From a virus: a DNA stretch of 64,000 nt. The DNA is taken from positions 16,909 to 80,908 of IMG/VR virus record IMGVR_UViG_3300042934_000822. The stretch is one strand, 5' to 3'. A program made the position numbers and the translations under genes. Below the pieces are notes generated by a model. It saw only the letters and a program-made list of their open reading frames with translations. It ran no database searches and was not told the origin of the DNA. Position 1 is the first letter of the stretch. Every line of letters begins with the position of its first letter. Of the stretch, positions 57,298 through 64,000 are shown piece after piece.

Positions 57298-58221
57298 CTA
57301 TGCGGCTTCAAGTAGGGCTTCGATGACGCGCTGGCCGGCCAGCGGCGGAACTGCATTGCCTGCCATGTGCATGGTCAGCCGGTGGTTATCCGGGCGCCGA
57401 GTGTCGGCAGGAAAGGACTGCGCGGCCAGGGCCTCGCTGGCGCTGAGCATCCGCATCCGCCCGCCGTCGACCAGTGCCCAGCGATCCAAGGTGGTGATGG
57501 TGCCGATCGGGCGGTTCATGTCGCGCCCGGTCAGCCCAGACCCCTTGCCGTAGTAGGGCATGATGAACCGCTCGCCGAACCGTGCCCGGCCGTTGCGCAC
57601 GCGGTCGAGCGTGGCCTGGGCTCGGCCCGGCTTCTCGATTGCCGACCAGCGCCCAGCATCAAAGTCCAGGAAACTGGCGGCCGGGATGTGCTGGCGCTGC
57701 TGCAGGTTGAGCATCAGCGGTGCCCGGCTGCGGGTGATGACCAGGAACAGGCGCACCCGGTGCTGCGGCACGCCGAGGTCGGCGCAGTCCACCACATGCG
57801 GCGAGGCCTGGTAGCCCAGGGCCTGAACCGCGGCCAGCCAAGCTGGGTAAAGCGCCCAGTCGGTGAACTCGGGCACGTTCTCCACAAGCGCGGCTGGCGG
57901 CCTGTGGAATTCCAGCGCCGACACTACCGCCCAGGCTGTCGAGCGCGAAGAGTCATGCTGCGGGTTGCCGGAAGACTTGCCGCGCGCTTTCGAGTGGCCC
58001 TGGCAGCACGGCGAGGCCAGCAGCAGGTCATGCGCTGGCACCTGCTCCCAGCGCGCCTGGTGAAGATCCTGGCAAACGTGCTGGGTGTCGGGATGGTTGG
58101 CGCTGTGCCATTCGACGGCGGCCGGCCAGTGGTTTGCCGCCCATAGAACCTGGACGCCTGCGGCGCGCGCGCCGGTGCTCCATCCACCTAAACCGGCGAA
58201 CAGGTCGATTGCTGTTGGCAT
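57298..58221 (-). CDS. DNA (cytosine-5) methyltransferase
   Basis: The ATG at 58221 (GAGGT upstream) gives 307 residues. All key motifs are present: I, DLFAGLGGWSTG; IV, LASPCCQGHS with the catalytic Cys; VI, ENVPEF; VIII, QHRVRLF; and X, GNAVPPLAGQR. The target-recognition region (about residues 170-230) is short. It should methylate host-like sites on phage DNA against restriction, or regulate expression. No matching endonuclease gene is next to it, so it is an orphan enzyme. Confidence 0.9.
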   Translation of the reverse strand: MPTAIDLFAGLGGWSTGARAAGVQVLWAANHWPAAVEWHSANHPDTQHVCQDLHQARWEQVPAHDLLLASPCCQGHSKARGKSSGNPQHDSSRSTAWAVVSALEFHRPPAALVENVPEFTDWALYPAWLAAVQALGYQASPHVVDCADLGVPQHRVRLFLVITRSRAPLMLNLQQRQHIPAASFLDFDAGRWSAIEKPGRAQATLDRVRNGRARFGERFIMPYYGKGSGLTGRDMNRPIGTITTLDRWALVDGGRMRMLSASEALAAQSFPADTRRPDNHRLTMHMAGNAVPPLAGQRVIEALLEAA

Positions 58222-58229
58222 GGGATACC

Positions 58230-59009
58230 TCAAGCCTGAGTGAGCTGCAGTGGATGCTCGCCACCGGTGGCCAGCCCTGGGTTGATCTCTACGCGCTGCC
58301 CGGCCAGCAGGCCGGCAATCTGCGCTTCCAGGTCCAGCTCGATCTCGGGATTCTTGCGGGCTTTGCCTATCTCCTTGCCTGCTAGGTACTGCTCGATCAG
58401 AGCTTTGTCCTGAGCTTCAACCGCGACCAGGTCGCGGCCGCTTGCGCGGCTCGGCAGGGCGGCATCCTCTTCGCCGCGCGGCACCAGGTCGTGGATCTTG
58501 CTGTACACCGCCGAGACCCATGCGAGTGCGAAGTGGTTGCCGGCGGTCTCGGGCGAGTAGCGACTGCGGCGCTGCCCGGCCCTGACCTGCGATACGTACT
58601 CACGCCGCGCGGCGGTCAGCTTGGCCAGCAGCGCCTCATAGGCGTACATGGCGATTTGCGGGGCAGGCGTCACGCCGACGAACTGCGCGCGCGCCACGAC
58701 GCGGCCGGCAGCCTTGCTCCAGCGCTTCACGTCCAGGGGGCGCACGCCGAATGCTCTTGCCACGATCGCGCTGAGTTGCCTGTCCCATGTTGGTCGGCGA
58801 GTGATTCGGTATTCCTTCGAGTCAACCTCGCCGACGTCGCTCAGCCGAACATCAACCTCGGTCAGGCGGTATTCGCGCATCAGCGCCTGGGCCTGGCGCA
58901 TCGCGGTCGCGGCTTCGGTTTCGTTGGAGCTGGCTGATAGGGCCAGGCAGCGTTTGATCTTGCGGATCACGCGCTCGAGCTTGGCGTCATCGATTTTCTT
59001 GGCAGTCAT
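58230..59009 (-). CDS. DUF2786-family protein
   Basis: The 259-residue protein begins MTAKKIDDAKLERVIRKIKRCLALSASSNETEAATAMRQAQALMREYRLTEVDV, the N-terminal helical region of DUF2786 phage proteins. A middle domain (SKEYRITRRPTWDRQLSAIVARAFGV) and a helix-rich C-terminus follow. DUF2786 proteins are common in phages and have unknown function, possibly nucleic-acid related. It overlaps nothing and is 8 bp from the m5C gene. Confidence 0.7.
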   Translation of the reverse strand: MTAKKIDDAKLERVIRKIKRCLALSASSNETEAATAMRQAQALMREYRLTEVDVRLSDVGEVDSKEYRITRRPTWDRQLSAIVARAFGVRPLDVKRWSKAAGRVVARAQFVGVTPAPQIAMYAYEALLAKLTAARREYVSQVRAGQRRSRYSPETAGNHFALAWVSAVYSKIHDLVPRGEEDAALPSRASGRDLVAVEAQDKALIEQYLAGKEIGKARKNPEIELDLEAQIAGLLAGQRVEINPGLATGGEHPLQLTQA

Positions 59010-59054
59010 GGGCGATCCTCGCCGGTTGGCGTGAAAGAAATTGAGAGGGGAGCG

Positions 59055-60005
59055 CTACTCGCAGAGGCCGTAGGCCGAGGAGCAACTGTGCTGGCTATCG
59101 GCGCGGGCGATCAGGTCGACCATGTCGAATTGGCGACCGCCGCGGGCCGTATTGGCCCACTTGACCATCCGGTCGATTCCATGAGTGGCCTGTGTGATGT
59201 TGTCGTTCGCATGCACGGTCGGATCGTTTACGGCCGGAAAGAACGTGGCGGCGCCACGCTTACTGGCGATGCTCACTAGGCGCTCCCACTCGCGCACCCT
59301 GGCGACCTCTTCTGGCCACCTGGAGGCAATCTCGCGTAGCTCGTCCTTTGCGCACATGATGCATGGCATGCAGCCGACGCGATTGCACCCCTGGAGGTAC
59401 AGCGGGTTTGGCTTGATTCCTGCGGCGCGGTGGGCTTCGAATACGGCCCGGACGGGCCACTTCAAAATCGGTCGATAGTTGAACAGGCCGCCACCCACCT
59501 CGTCACATTCCGGCAGGTAGCGGCGGTTGAGAGATTCATCGGCGCGCACGCCCTGCCACGACACAATCATGCTGTCGCCGTCCATCAGCGGGAGAAACAC
59601 CTGCTCGATGATCGGGTTGCGTTTGAGTTCGTCGGTGCAAAAGCGAGTCTTCGACCCAGGGAAGCGACCCTTCCAGAGGCAAAGGTCGAGGAAAGGGTTT
59701 CCGGTCGGATGCAGCACATCCAGAGCGGCCAGCACGATGCTTTCGGGCACCCCCTGGGACCGCCACTTCGTTTCGATGAACTTGCGCTTGCCAGCGATCT
59801 GCCTGGCGAAGTCCGCCTTGACCCAACGGATCGGCACGCCCGTGGCTTCGGCCAGGTAGTGCACGTAGTCATAGGTGGCCGGGTGTTCATGCCCAGTGTC
59901 AGCGAACACAGCACTGAGATTGGGCACTTCCAGCTCACGGGCGACCAGCAGCGTGGCGGTGCTGTCTTTACCGCCGCTGATGCTGACGATGTTGTGTTCG
60001 CTCAT
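59055..60005 (-). CDS. PAPS-reductase-like (PP-loop) protein
   Basis: The 316-residue protein has the PP-loop SGGKDSTA at residues 10-17, the strand VFADTGHEHPATYDYV, and a cysteine motif GCNRVGCMPCIMCAKDEL (about residues 215-232), as in phosphoadenosine phosphosulfate reductase-family and DndC-like enzymes. It probably adenylates a substrate and moves sulfur. In phages this could modify nucleic acids or sulfur metabolism. The C-terminal HSCSSAYGLCE adds two more Cys. It overlaps the next gene by 4 bp. Confidence 0.75.
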   Translation of the reverse strand: MSEHNIVSISGGKDSTATLLVARELEVPNLSAVFADTGHEHPATYDYVHYLAEATGVPIRWVKADFARQIAGKRKFIETKWRSQGVPESIVLAALDVLHPTGNPFLDLCLWKGRFPGSKTRFCTDELKRNPIIEQVFLPLMDGDSMIVSWQGVRADESLNRRYLPECDEVGGGLFNYRPILKWPVRAVFEAHRAAGIKPNPLYLQGCNRVGCMPCIMCAKDELREIASRWPEEVARVREWERLVSIASKRGAATFFPAVNDPTVHANDNITQATHGIDRMVKWANTARGGRQFDMVDLIARADSQHSCSSAYGLCE

Positions 60006-60394
60006 GCCTGCATCACTACGGTCGGGATCTCCATCGATTCGCCGATGCTGCGCAGGACAACCAGCCGACAGGCCGCCTCGAGGTGACCGGTACCAGGCGC
60101 CGAGGTCATCAGGTCACGCTTGGAGTAAGCGACGTAGCTGGACAGGCCCAAGGGCGTGCAGTCGAGGGGGTTGAAGCAGATATCGTGCTCGGCCAGCAAA
60201 GCGCCGCCGGCGCGCCAATCTGAGGTCGGTGAGTACTTATCCCGAGTCGAGATCAGGTTGAAGCGCACACACTGGCCCGCCAGGTCGAAGGTGATAGGCA
60301 GCTTCTGGGCGATACCCACCGCCCAGTCGAGGGCCAGGCCGGTCAGTTCCAGCGTGTTCACTCGGACCGTGTCCAATTTCCGGGCGGCGCTCAT
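60002..60394 (-). CDS. DUF2591-like phage protein
   Basis: The 130-residue protein matches the DUF2591/NinX-like pattern: VNTLELTGLALDWAVGIAQKLP near the start, then SPTSDWRAGGALLAEHDICFNP, and the C-terminal LEAACRLVVLRSIGESMEIPTVVMQA. Its neighbour upstream has the same layout, and the two overlap by 4 bp, suggesting a tandem duplication. Function unknown; such proteins occur in early regions. Confidence 0.65.
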   Translation of the reverse strand: MSAARKLDTVRVNTLELTGLALDWAVGIAQKLPITFDLAGQCVRFNLISTRDKYSPTSDWRAGGALLAEHDICFNPLDCTPLGLSSYVAYSKRDLMTSAPGTGHLEAACRLVVLRSIGESMEIPTVVMQA

Positions 60395-60798
60395 TGGGAC
60401 ACCACCAGCGCCGCAGGCACGTCGACATGGTTGCCATGCTTCGCCCGCACCAGAGCACGCAGGACAGCCACGCCCTTCGAGGAGCCTATACCGACCGAGT
60501 CCGGCGTAGCGCTGGCGTAGTACTGCTTACCATCAGGCATCTGACCCCAGCCGCCTTCGGGCTCCAGGCACTCGCCCAACTCAACCAGGTGAGCGTCGAC
60601 CAGCTCCCACATTTGCGCGGCATTGGTCAGAGGTGCCCACTCCAGCGATCGGAAGTGCGCCATGGCAACAGTAGGGTGCTGACCTTCCTCAGCTGCAGGA
60701 ACGATGACCAAGTCCTGGCCAGCCACGACGCCGGCGGCGTACTCAAGGGGCGCACCGTCGAGGGTCTGGGTTTCAACAGTCACTTTCGCGTCGATCAT
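60391..60798 (-). CDS. DUF2591-like phage protein, second copy
   Basis: The ATG at 60798 (MIDAKVTVETQTLDG) gives 135 residues. The order of features is that of the next gene: PLEYAAGVVAGQDLVIV, WAPLTNAAQMWELVDAHLVELG, then VLRALVRAKHGNHVDVPAALVV at the end. It is coupled to its neighbours on both sides by 4-bp overlaps. A long frame upstream in the same register is the shadow of the 60795 gene. Function unknown. Confidence 0.6.
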   Translation of the reverse strand: MIDAKVTVETQTLDGAPLEYAAGVVAGQDLVIVPAAEEGQHPTVAMAHFRSLEWAPLTNAAQMWELVDAHLVELGECLEPEGGWGQMPDGKQYYASATPDSVGIGSSKGVAVLRALVRAKHGNHVDVPAALVVSQ

Positions 60799-61541
60799 TG
60801 CGCAGTACCTTGCGTCTTTGTGGCCCGAGGGCGCTTTTGCTTGATAGGCACGCCATCTGCTGGCGCTGTGGAGGTTCCAGCAAAGGCTGTGTTGCCGCCG
60901 CTTTCGAAATTGGAGGGGGAGCCCTCGACCAGGAACGGTTCGACCAGGTGCCAGGTCCACCTGCCGTTGGTGGCCTGTGTCAGCCAGTTCGCCCAGGCGG
61001 GCGCATCCTCCCATCGAGGTGGGGGCTTGATTCGGGTTCTGGCTTTTGCCGGCGCACGCGTGGGCTTTGGCTTGCCTGGCGCCAGCTTGGCTGGCCTGGG
61101 TAGGCCTTTCTCCTCGGCTTCGGCTGCCTCCCGCACGCGCAGGCCCTGTTCGAAGATCTTGCTGACCGTGCGAGAGCCCAAGCCGTCCTCGGGCATGATT
61201 CCGCGATCGCAGTGAGGGCAGCACGGAAGATCCGCGCGCGAGCGCCACACGCTTTCAACCTGCTTGGCCGCCTTGAGGTGGAGGCTCAACTGGCTAGCCT
61301 CATGGACCGCGGTCTTTTCGCTTTCAAGGCGATCCACCTGGCGCTTCCAGTCCGTCGCCAGCATCTGCAGCGCCCAGTACGCGGATACCTGTGATTCGCA
61401 GTCCATGCACTTGACCACCTCGCCGACGTCATCAAGCCGAATACGCTTGTGCTGGCAGCCTTTCACGCGTCGGGCGTGATCATCCTTGAGCCTGGCGATC
61501 TGCAGATCGGCGAACTGTACAACGTTGGATAAGTCGCTCAT
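60795..61541 (-). CDS. Hypothetical protein with zinc-binding cysteines
   Basis: The 248-residue protein has two Cys-rich sites: GCQHKRIRLDDVGEVVKCMDCESQVSAYWALQML (residues 27-60) and LPCCPHCDRGIMPEDGLGSRTVSKIF (about 105-130), then a Lys/Pro/Ala-rich tail. Both look like zinc knuckles. The first resembles a domain frequent in Pseudomonas phages. Ribosome site AGGGAG. Its promoter carries the TTTGTACGCGGAT element, linking it to the repressor regulon. Confidence 0.6.
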   Translation of the reverse strand: MSDLSNVVQFADLQIARLKDDHARRVKGCQHKRIRLDDVGEVVKCMDCESQVSAYWALQMLATDWKRQVDRLESEKTAVHEASQLSLHLKAAKQVESVWRSRADLPCCPHCDRGIMPEDGLGSRTVSKIFEQGLRVREAAEAEEKGLPRPAKLAPGKPKPTRAPAKARTRIKPPPRWEDAPAWANWLTQATNGRWTWHLVEPFLVEGSPSNFESGGNTAFAGTSTAPADGVPIKQKRPRATKTQGTAQ

Positions 61542-61562
61542 GGCAAGCTCCCTGTGGCCTGG

Positions 61563-61596
61563 CGAGCATCATACCCATCCGCGTACAAATCCAATA
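61563..61596 (-). promoter_or_regulatory. TTTGTACGCGGAT element with -10 TATGAT
   Basis: Minus strand: GGATTTGTACGCGGATGGGTATGATGC. TATGAT is a good -10 and the element lies in the -35 to -15 zone. It is 20-55 bp before the start codon at 61541. The AT-rich DNA around 61590-61625 lies upstream of this promoter. Confidence 0.55.
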
Positions 61597-61638
61597 GCGA
61601 TTTATTAATATATTTTGATTTTGTCTAAGCTCGAGGCG

Positions 61639-61662
61639 AAAAAAATCCCGGTGGCCCGGGAT
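61639..61662 (-). terminator. Rho-independent terminator after the HigA-region genes
   Basis: On the minus strand ATCCCGG-GCCA-CCGGGAT is followed by TTTTTT. It ends the unit from 63.1 kb to 61.97 kb before the early promoter at 61.57 kb. Confidence 0.8.
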
Positions 61663-61782
61663 TCTCGCTTGCGGTGGCTGAGGTCGTGACGAACAGATCG
61701 GCGCTCACCAATACGGCCTGGCAGACGCCGAAAGGTCGTGATTCCTAAATAGGTATCCCACCCAACCCGGGATATCCCACTG

Positions 61783-61944
61783 ATGCGCTATATCGAAGTT
61801 TTAGCTCTGGTCGCGAGCGTGCTCGCCTCACTCGCCACCGCCTGCAGCGTTTTCAAGGCACCTGAGCCAGCCCCGACTGAGGTCAGCATTACAGTCAACG
61901 GGCCGGTGAATGCGCCGATAAGTGTTTTGGTGGCGCCTCGCTGA
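61783..61944 (+). CDS. Short lipoprotein- or membrane-like protein
   Basis: An ATG at 61783 opens a 53-codon plus-strand frame, MRYIEVLALVASVLASLATACSVFK, with a hydrophobic leader and a LATAC lipobox-like site, followed by a short, Pro/Val-rich tail (APEPAPTEVSITVNGPVNAPISVLVAPR). The strand is opposite to the operon, and the stop is just before the end of the minus-strand gene at 61974. A short inverted repeat (GGGATATCCC) near the ribosome site makes expression less sure. Possible spanin-like or surface function. Confidence 0.45.
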   Translation: MRYIEVLALVASVLASLATACSVFKAPEPAPTEVSITVNGPVNAPISVLVAPR

Positions 61945-61973
61945 GGTGCGCAGAGCTATCGCCTGGCCACGGC

Positions 61974-62234
61974 CTATATCTCGAAGGCGATCGGCTCGTT
62001 CAGGTGCGAACGCGCATCGAGCGCCAACCAGCCTGCCAACTCCTTGCCTGTCTCGGCATAGGCGGTATCCACCAGGGCGGCCTTGTCTGGGGACAGCGCT
62101 TCCCGCTGATGGAAGTAGGCATGTGCTGCCTGCCGGTACGCGTTCAACGCGTCCATGGCTTCCGGGCTCAGCGTCAGCGTGAGGGGCTCAGTCAGCACTG
62201 CAGGTGCTGAGTTGCTGGAATGTGCAGTAGGCAT
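61974..62234 (-). CDS. Small hypothetical protein after HigA
   Basis: The 86-residue protein begins MPTAHSSNSAPAVLTEPLTLTLSPEAMDALNAYRQAAHAYFHQ; the helix continues to ALVDTAYAETGKELAGWLALDARSH. It lies 12 bp after higA and just before the terminator. No family is recognised; the all-helical fold fits an accessory protein. Confidence 0.5.
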   Translation of the reverse strand: MPTAHSSNSAPAVLTEPLTLTLSPEAMDALNAYRQAAHAYFHQREALSPDKAALVDTAYAETGKELAGWLALDARSHLNEPIAFEI

Positions 62235-62246
62235 AGGGCTCTCCTT

Positions 62247-62534
62247 TCAGGCTATGGCTGCAAATCGGGCGATCGCCGGCTGTTCGCGGTGTTCGGCCTG
62301 CCACAGATCATAGTCGACCTGGACAGCGAGCCAGGTACGTGCGCGCCCGATGCCTGCGCGCTCCAAGCGCACGGCAAGGTCGGGACTGATCGGCGCCCGT
62401 CCGTGCAGCACCCGCGAGAGAGTCTCCCGAGAGAAGCCCAAGCGGCGCGCCAGCTCGGCGATCTTGATGCCCAGCTCCGGTAGAACGTCCTCGAGCAGGG
62501 TTTCGCCAGGATGTGGGGGGTTGTGCATAGGCAT
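62247..62534 (-). CDS. higA: HigA-type antitoxin
   Basis: The ATG at 62534 (MPMHNPPHPGETLLEDVLPELG) gives 95 residues with an XRE HTH: IKIAELARRLGFSRETLSRVLHGRAPISPDLAVRLERAGIG. The PPHPGE N-terminus is the hallmark of HigA antitoxins. It should bind HigB and repress its own operon. It follows higB by 10 bp, the usual toxin-first order. Longer upstream frames are shadows of the toxin gene. Confidence 0.88.
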   Translation of the reverse strand: MPMHNPPHPGETLLEDVLPELGIKIAELARRLGFSRETLSRVLHGRAPISPDLAVRLERAGIGRARTWLAVQVDYDLWQAEHREQPAIARFAAIA

Positions 62535-62544
62535 GATGCGATCC

Positions 62545-62823
62545 TCAGTGGTAGTCGAGGTAGTCGACGAGTTCGACGTCGCTTCCAACGAAACGAAAGA
62601 TGACCCGCCAGTTCCCGCTGATGGTGATTGACCAGTATCCGTCCAGGTTGCCTTTGAGGGCATGAAGGCGCCAGCCAGGAAGGTCGACGTCGGCCGGTGC
62701 TGTGGCTCGGTCCAGGAAGGGCAGCACACGCCCCAGGCGCTTGGCATGGTCGGCGCGGATCCCCTTGGTGGACCCAGTTTCGAAGAAGGCTCGAAGCCCT
62801 TTGTGCTGGAAGGTCTTGATCAT
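62545..62823 (-). CDS. higB: HigB-type toxin (RelE-like mRNA interferase)
   Basis: The 92-residue protein begins MIKTFQHKGLRAFFETGSTKGIRADHAKRLGRVLPFL and ends with the HigB core WRLHALKGNLDGYWSITISGNWRVIFRFVGSDVELVDYLDYH, with the basic residues (Lys, Arg) that make the RNase site. It cleaves mRNA at the ribosome unless HigA is bound. It overlaps the upstream small gene by 4 bp, so the pair is part of a longer phage operon. It acts as an addiction module for the plasmid form. Confidence 0.88.
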   Translation of the reverse strand: MIKTFQHKGLRAFFETGSTKGIRADHAKRLGRVLPFLDRATAPADVDLPGWRLHALKGNLDGYWSITISGNWRVIFRFVGSDVELVDYLDYH

Positions 62824-63017
62824 GGCAAAGTGTGACCTATGACGTCACGCTTTACAACACCCGCCGGCCTTGCTTGCAGAATGGCCACTGCTCCACGGTG
62901 CGTGGGGCCCCGCGAGGTACGATGACTTGGGCGGAAAGGCTGACCACGCTCGGCCTGGGCTTGGGCGGCGTCGCCGGCGGCGATGATCCGCTGAAACTGT
63001 TCCTCGCTCATCAGCAT
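62820..63017 (-). CDS. Small protein before higB
   Basis: This protein has 65 residues (MLMSEEQFQRIIAAGDAAQAQAERGQPFRPSHRTSRGP...). It overlaps higB by 4 bp and the upstream mini-gene by 7 bp, so translation is coupled. The first 25 residues are helical, the rest Arg/Pro-rich and probably unfolded. It may only maintain coupling, or be a short DNA-binding peptide. Confidence 0.45.
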   Translation of the reverse strand: MLMSEEQFQRIIAAGDAAQAQAERGQPFRPSHRTSRGPTHRGAVAILQARPAGVVKRDVIGHTLP

Positions 63018-63133
63018 GCGTCACCCCCGAACAGGATCCGCCGGCCAAGGTGCCAGGACTCGCCCAACTCATGCACCAGGTACATGCTGCTGGTTGGGTC
63101 GTGGAGTGGGTGGTGTGTGCGCGCGTCAATCAT
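63011..63133 (-). CDS. 40-residue mini-gene (uncertain)
   Basis: The ATG at 63133 opens MIDARTHHPLHDPTSSMYLVHELGESWHLGGRILFGGDAC, 40 residues. Its stop lies within the start of the next gene (ATGCTGATG). AGGA lies about 14 bases upstream, a poor distance. The composition (VHELGESWHLGGRILF) looks protein-like. It could be a genuine short gene or an N-terminal leader. Confidence 0.4.
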   Translation of the reverse strand: MIDARTHHPLHDPTSSMYLVHELGESWHLGRRILFGGDAC

Positions 63134-63195
63134 GGGGCTTGCTTCCTGCTCGAGCTACTGGAACGCCTGGGCAAGGGCCAGGCATTCGTAGTATA

Positions 63196-63245
63196 AGCAC
63201 TAACGCGCGTTCGCGCTATCGCGCGTTAGTGCTTTGGCGCTTTCG
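63196..63245. repeat. 14-bp perfect inverted repeat with GCGCGTTCGCGC core
   Basis: AGCACTAACGCGCG (63196-63209) and CGCGCGTTAGTGCT (63220-63233) are perfect inverted copies around TTCGCGCTAT, followed by GGCGCTTTCGCGC. The words match the parA-linked GC-rich repeats. It follows directly after the 63248 gene, and could be a centromere or regulator site, or a hairpin that ends transcription (no T-run). Confidence 0.55.
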
Positions 63246-63247
63246 CG

Positions 63248-63778
63248 CTATTGCACCCGTGCGAATTCGATCTCTTCGATGTGCCCGACCAGGTCAGGAA
63301 CAGCGGCCGCCAGCAACAGCAGTGCACCCACCTTGCGTGGGTGGCCACCGCACACTACACCCGTGACGTCCTGCACCTCGTTCGCCAGCTCCTTAATGTG
63401 ACTCAAAGGCTCTTGTCCGTAGGTGCGAAGTGGCGTGTCAGGATCGAAGTTGAGCCGGCTTCGCGCCAGCTCAGTCTGCAGGTCCTGGATGTAGCGCTCG
63501 AGCGTCGAGCCCAAGGCGCCACCTACCGAAACCTTGGCCCACTCTTGGTCGATCGACAGATCGCCGATGCTGAGGACGCTTTCCCGAAGGGCCTCAAGCT
63601 CCTCGATCGCTGGCAGTGCCTCACGCTGCAGCGCCATGGATAGCTGGCGCATGGTCATGCCTGGGTCGCCCGGCACTTTCGCGCGTGGATGATCCAGCAG
63701 CGCGTCGACAGCCAGGCGTACCAATTGGGCCAGGCGGCTCTCCTCCTCAGGCGCGGGGGGTGTGGTCTGGTTATCCAT
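63248..63778 (-). CDS. Hypothetical phage protein
   Basis: This protein has 176 residues and begins MDNQTTPPAPEEESRLAQLVRLAVDALLDHPRAK. It is mostly helical, with coiled-coil-like stretches (PAIEELEALRESVLSIG, LERYIQDLQTELARSRL) and a C-terminal HPRKVGALLLLAAAVPDLVGHIEEIEF. GGAG lies six bases before the ATG. No family is recognised. It is the first complete gene at the right end of the early operon. Confidence 0.55.
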   Translation of the reverse strand: MDNQTTPPAPEEESRLAQLVRLAVDALLDHPRAKVPGDPGMTMRQLSMALQREALPAIEELEALRESVLSIGDLSIDQEWAKVSVGGALGSTLERYIQDLQTELARSRLNFDPDTPLRTYGQEPLSHIKELANEVQDVTGVVCGGHPRKVGALLLLAAAVPDLVGHIEEIEFARVQ

Positions 63779-63845
63779 GGTGGTTCTCCGACTGTTCCGA
63801 GTCTTGATGTTGTTTCAGGTGGCGACCGCGTGCGTTACGAGTCAT
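63770..63845 (-). CDS. 24-residue ORF between two genes (uncertain)
   Basis: ATG at 63845 overlapping the stop of the next upstream frame (ATGA) opens MTRNARGRHLKQHQDSEQSENHHG. It is very basic and polar and ends within the next gene's start region. It may only couple translation. Confidence 0.25.
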
Positions 63846-64000
63846 GGAGCACCCCAGGGAATCAAGGGCGTGACGTAGGCCAGCATCTGCACATGCTTAG
63901 GTTGCTGGCAGGCAGTAAGCCCGAAGTGCTTGACGGGCTTGCCGCTGGCCAGCAGTTGCGCCAGGACAGTGTCGAGCATGTGACGCATGTGCTTTGGGAT
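63842..64000 (-). CDS. Hypothetical protein (partial, N-terminus outside window)
   Basis: The frame is open from the right edge to a stop at 63842-63844 (52 codons): ...IPKHMRHMLDTVLAQLLASGKPVKHFG...LTACQQPKHVQMLAYVTPLIPWGAP. It contains MLDT, but Thr follows Asp and the context is an early operon, so it is not counted with the protease-site motif. Function unknown. Confidence 0.5.
   Translation of the reverse strand: MPKHMRHMLDTVLAQLLASGKPVKHFGLTACQQPKHVQMLAYVTPLIPWGAP

Noticed and set aside
1-64000. CRISPR array, tRNA, rRNA, integrase or insertion sequence
   Set aside because: I found no regular spacer-repeat array, no cloverleaf with a CCA end, and no transposase or tyrosine/serine integrase motif.

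Overview
The window is about 64 kb of a P1-like tailed phage (contractile-tail myovirus) that also carries plasmid functions, most likely a phage-plasmid of a Pseudomonas-type host. The reasons are the high-GC gammaproteobacterial codon use, a CTG-N10-CAG LexA box in front of a RulAB/UmuDC pair, and many proteins of the kinds usual in Pseudomonas phages. An iteron-type Rep (RPA family) with its origin, a ParA with GC-rich repeats around it, and a HigBA toxin-antitoxin pair are found among virion genes. No integrase or att site is visible. Both ends of the window cut genes, and no lysis cassette was recognised.

Layout, left to right (nearly everything is on the minus strand, so transcription runs right to left). 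1-5.9 kb: head and tail module with a probable core/scaffold protein, tail sheath, two related small proteins and the major capsid protein. 6-19.2 kb: four large head-associated or polyvalent proteins resembling the P1 Dar/Ddr set (an N6-adenine methyltransferase fusion, an LPD1-type protein, a pyrophosphatase-like plus DdrB/ParB-like protein, a DarA_N-type protein), interleaved with parA and small leader-controlled genes. 19.8-21.6 kb: plus-strand SOS-controlled umuDC. 21.6-42.3 kb: PAAR tip, spike, baseplate, fibre chaperone, a giant repetitive fibre, baseplate J, tape measure/GH19 lysin, prohead protease, portal and neck genes. 42.4-43.9 kb: rep, iterons, AT-rich repeats and DnaA boxes. 44-53 kb: regulators, terminase large and small subunits, and small packaging-region genes. 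53-64 kb: early or accessory genes (PD-(D/E)XK nuclease, macro domain, m5C methyltransferase, PAPS-reductase-like, DUF2786, HigBA).

Three window-wide patterns look most worth attention. (1) A short peptide motif, [MT]-[LM]-D-[SA], recurs in the capsid protein, the prohead protease, the basic core protein and all the Dar-like proteins. I propose that it is the cleavage site of the T4-gp21-like prohead protease at 37737-38684. (2) A rigidly spaced DNA element (GCGSAAA-N4-11 bp block-N15-TANNNT or CANAAT) lies upstream of six structural or Dar-type transcription units and probably defines a phage late promoter. (3) Two proteins flanking the terminase genes look like degenerate paralogues of the ATPase half and the nuclease half of TerL.

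Three other repeated DNA elements mark regulation: a composite operator shared by parA and the 11538-12281 gene, a TTTGTACGCGGATAG element shared by a lambda-type repressor gene and two other transcription units, and an ATCAGCCAGATA element in the leaders of four early-type genes. Everything here was read by eye. Family assignments rest on remembered motifs, not database searches.
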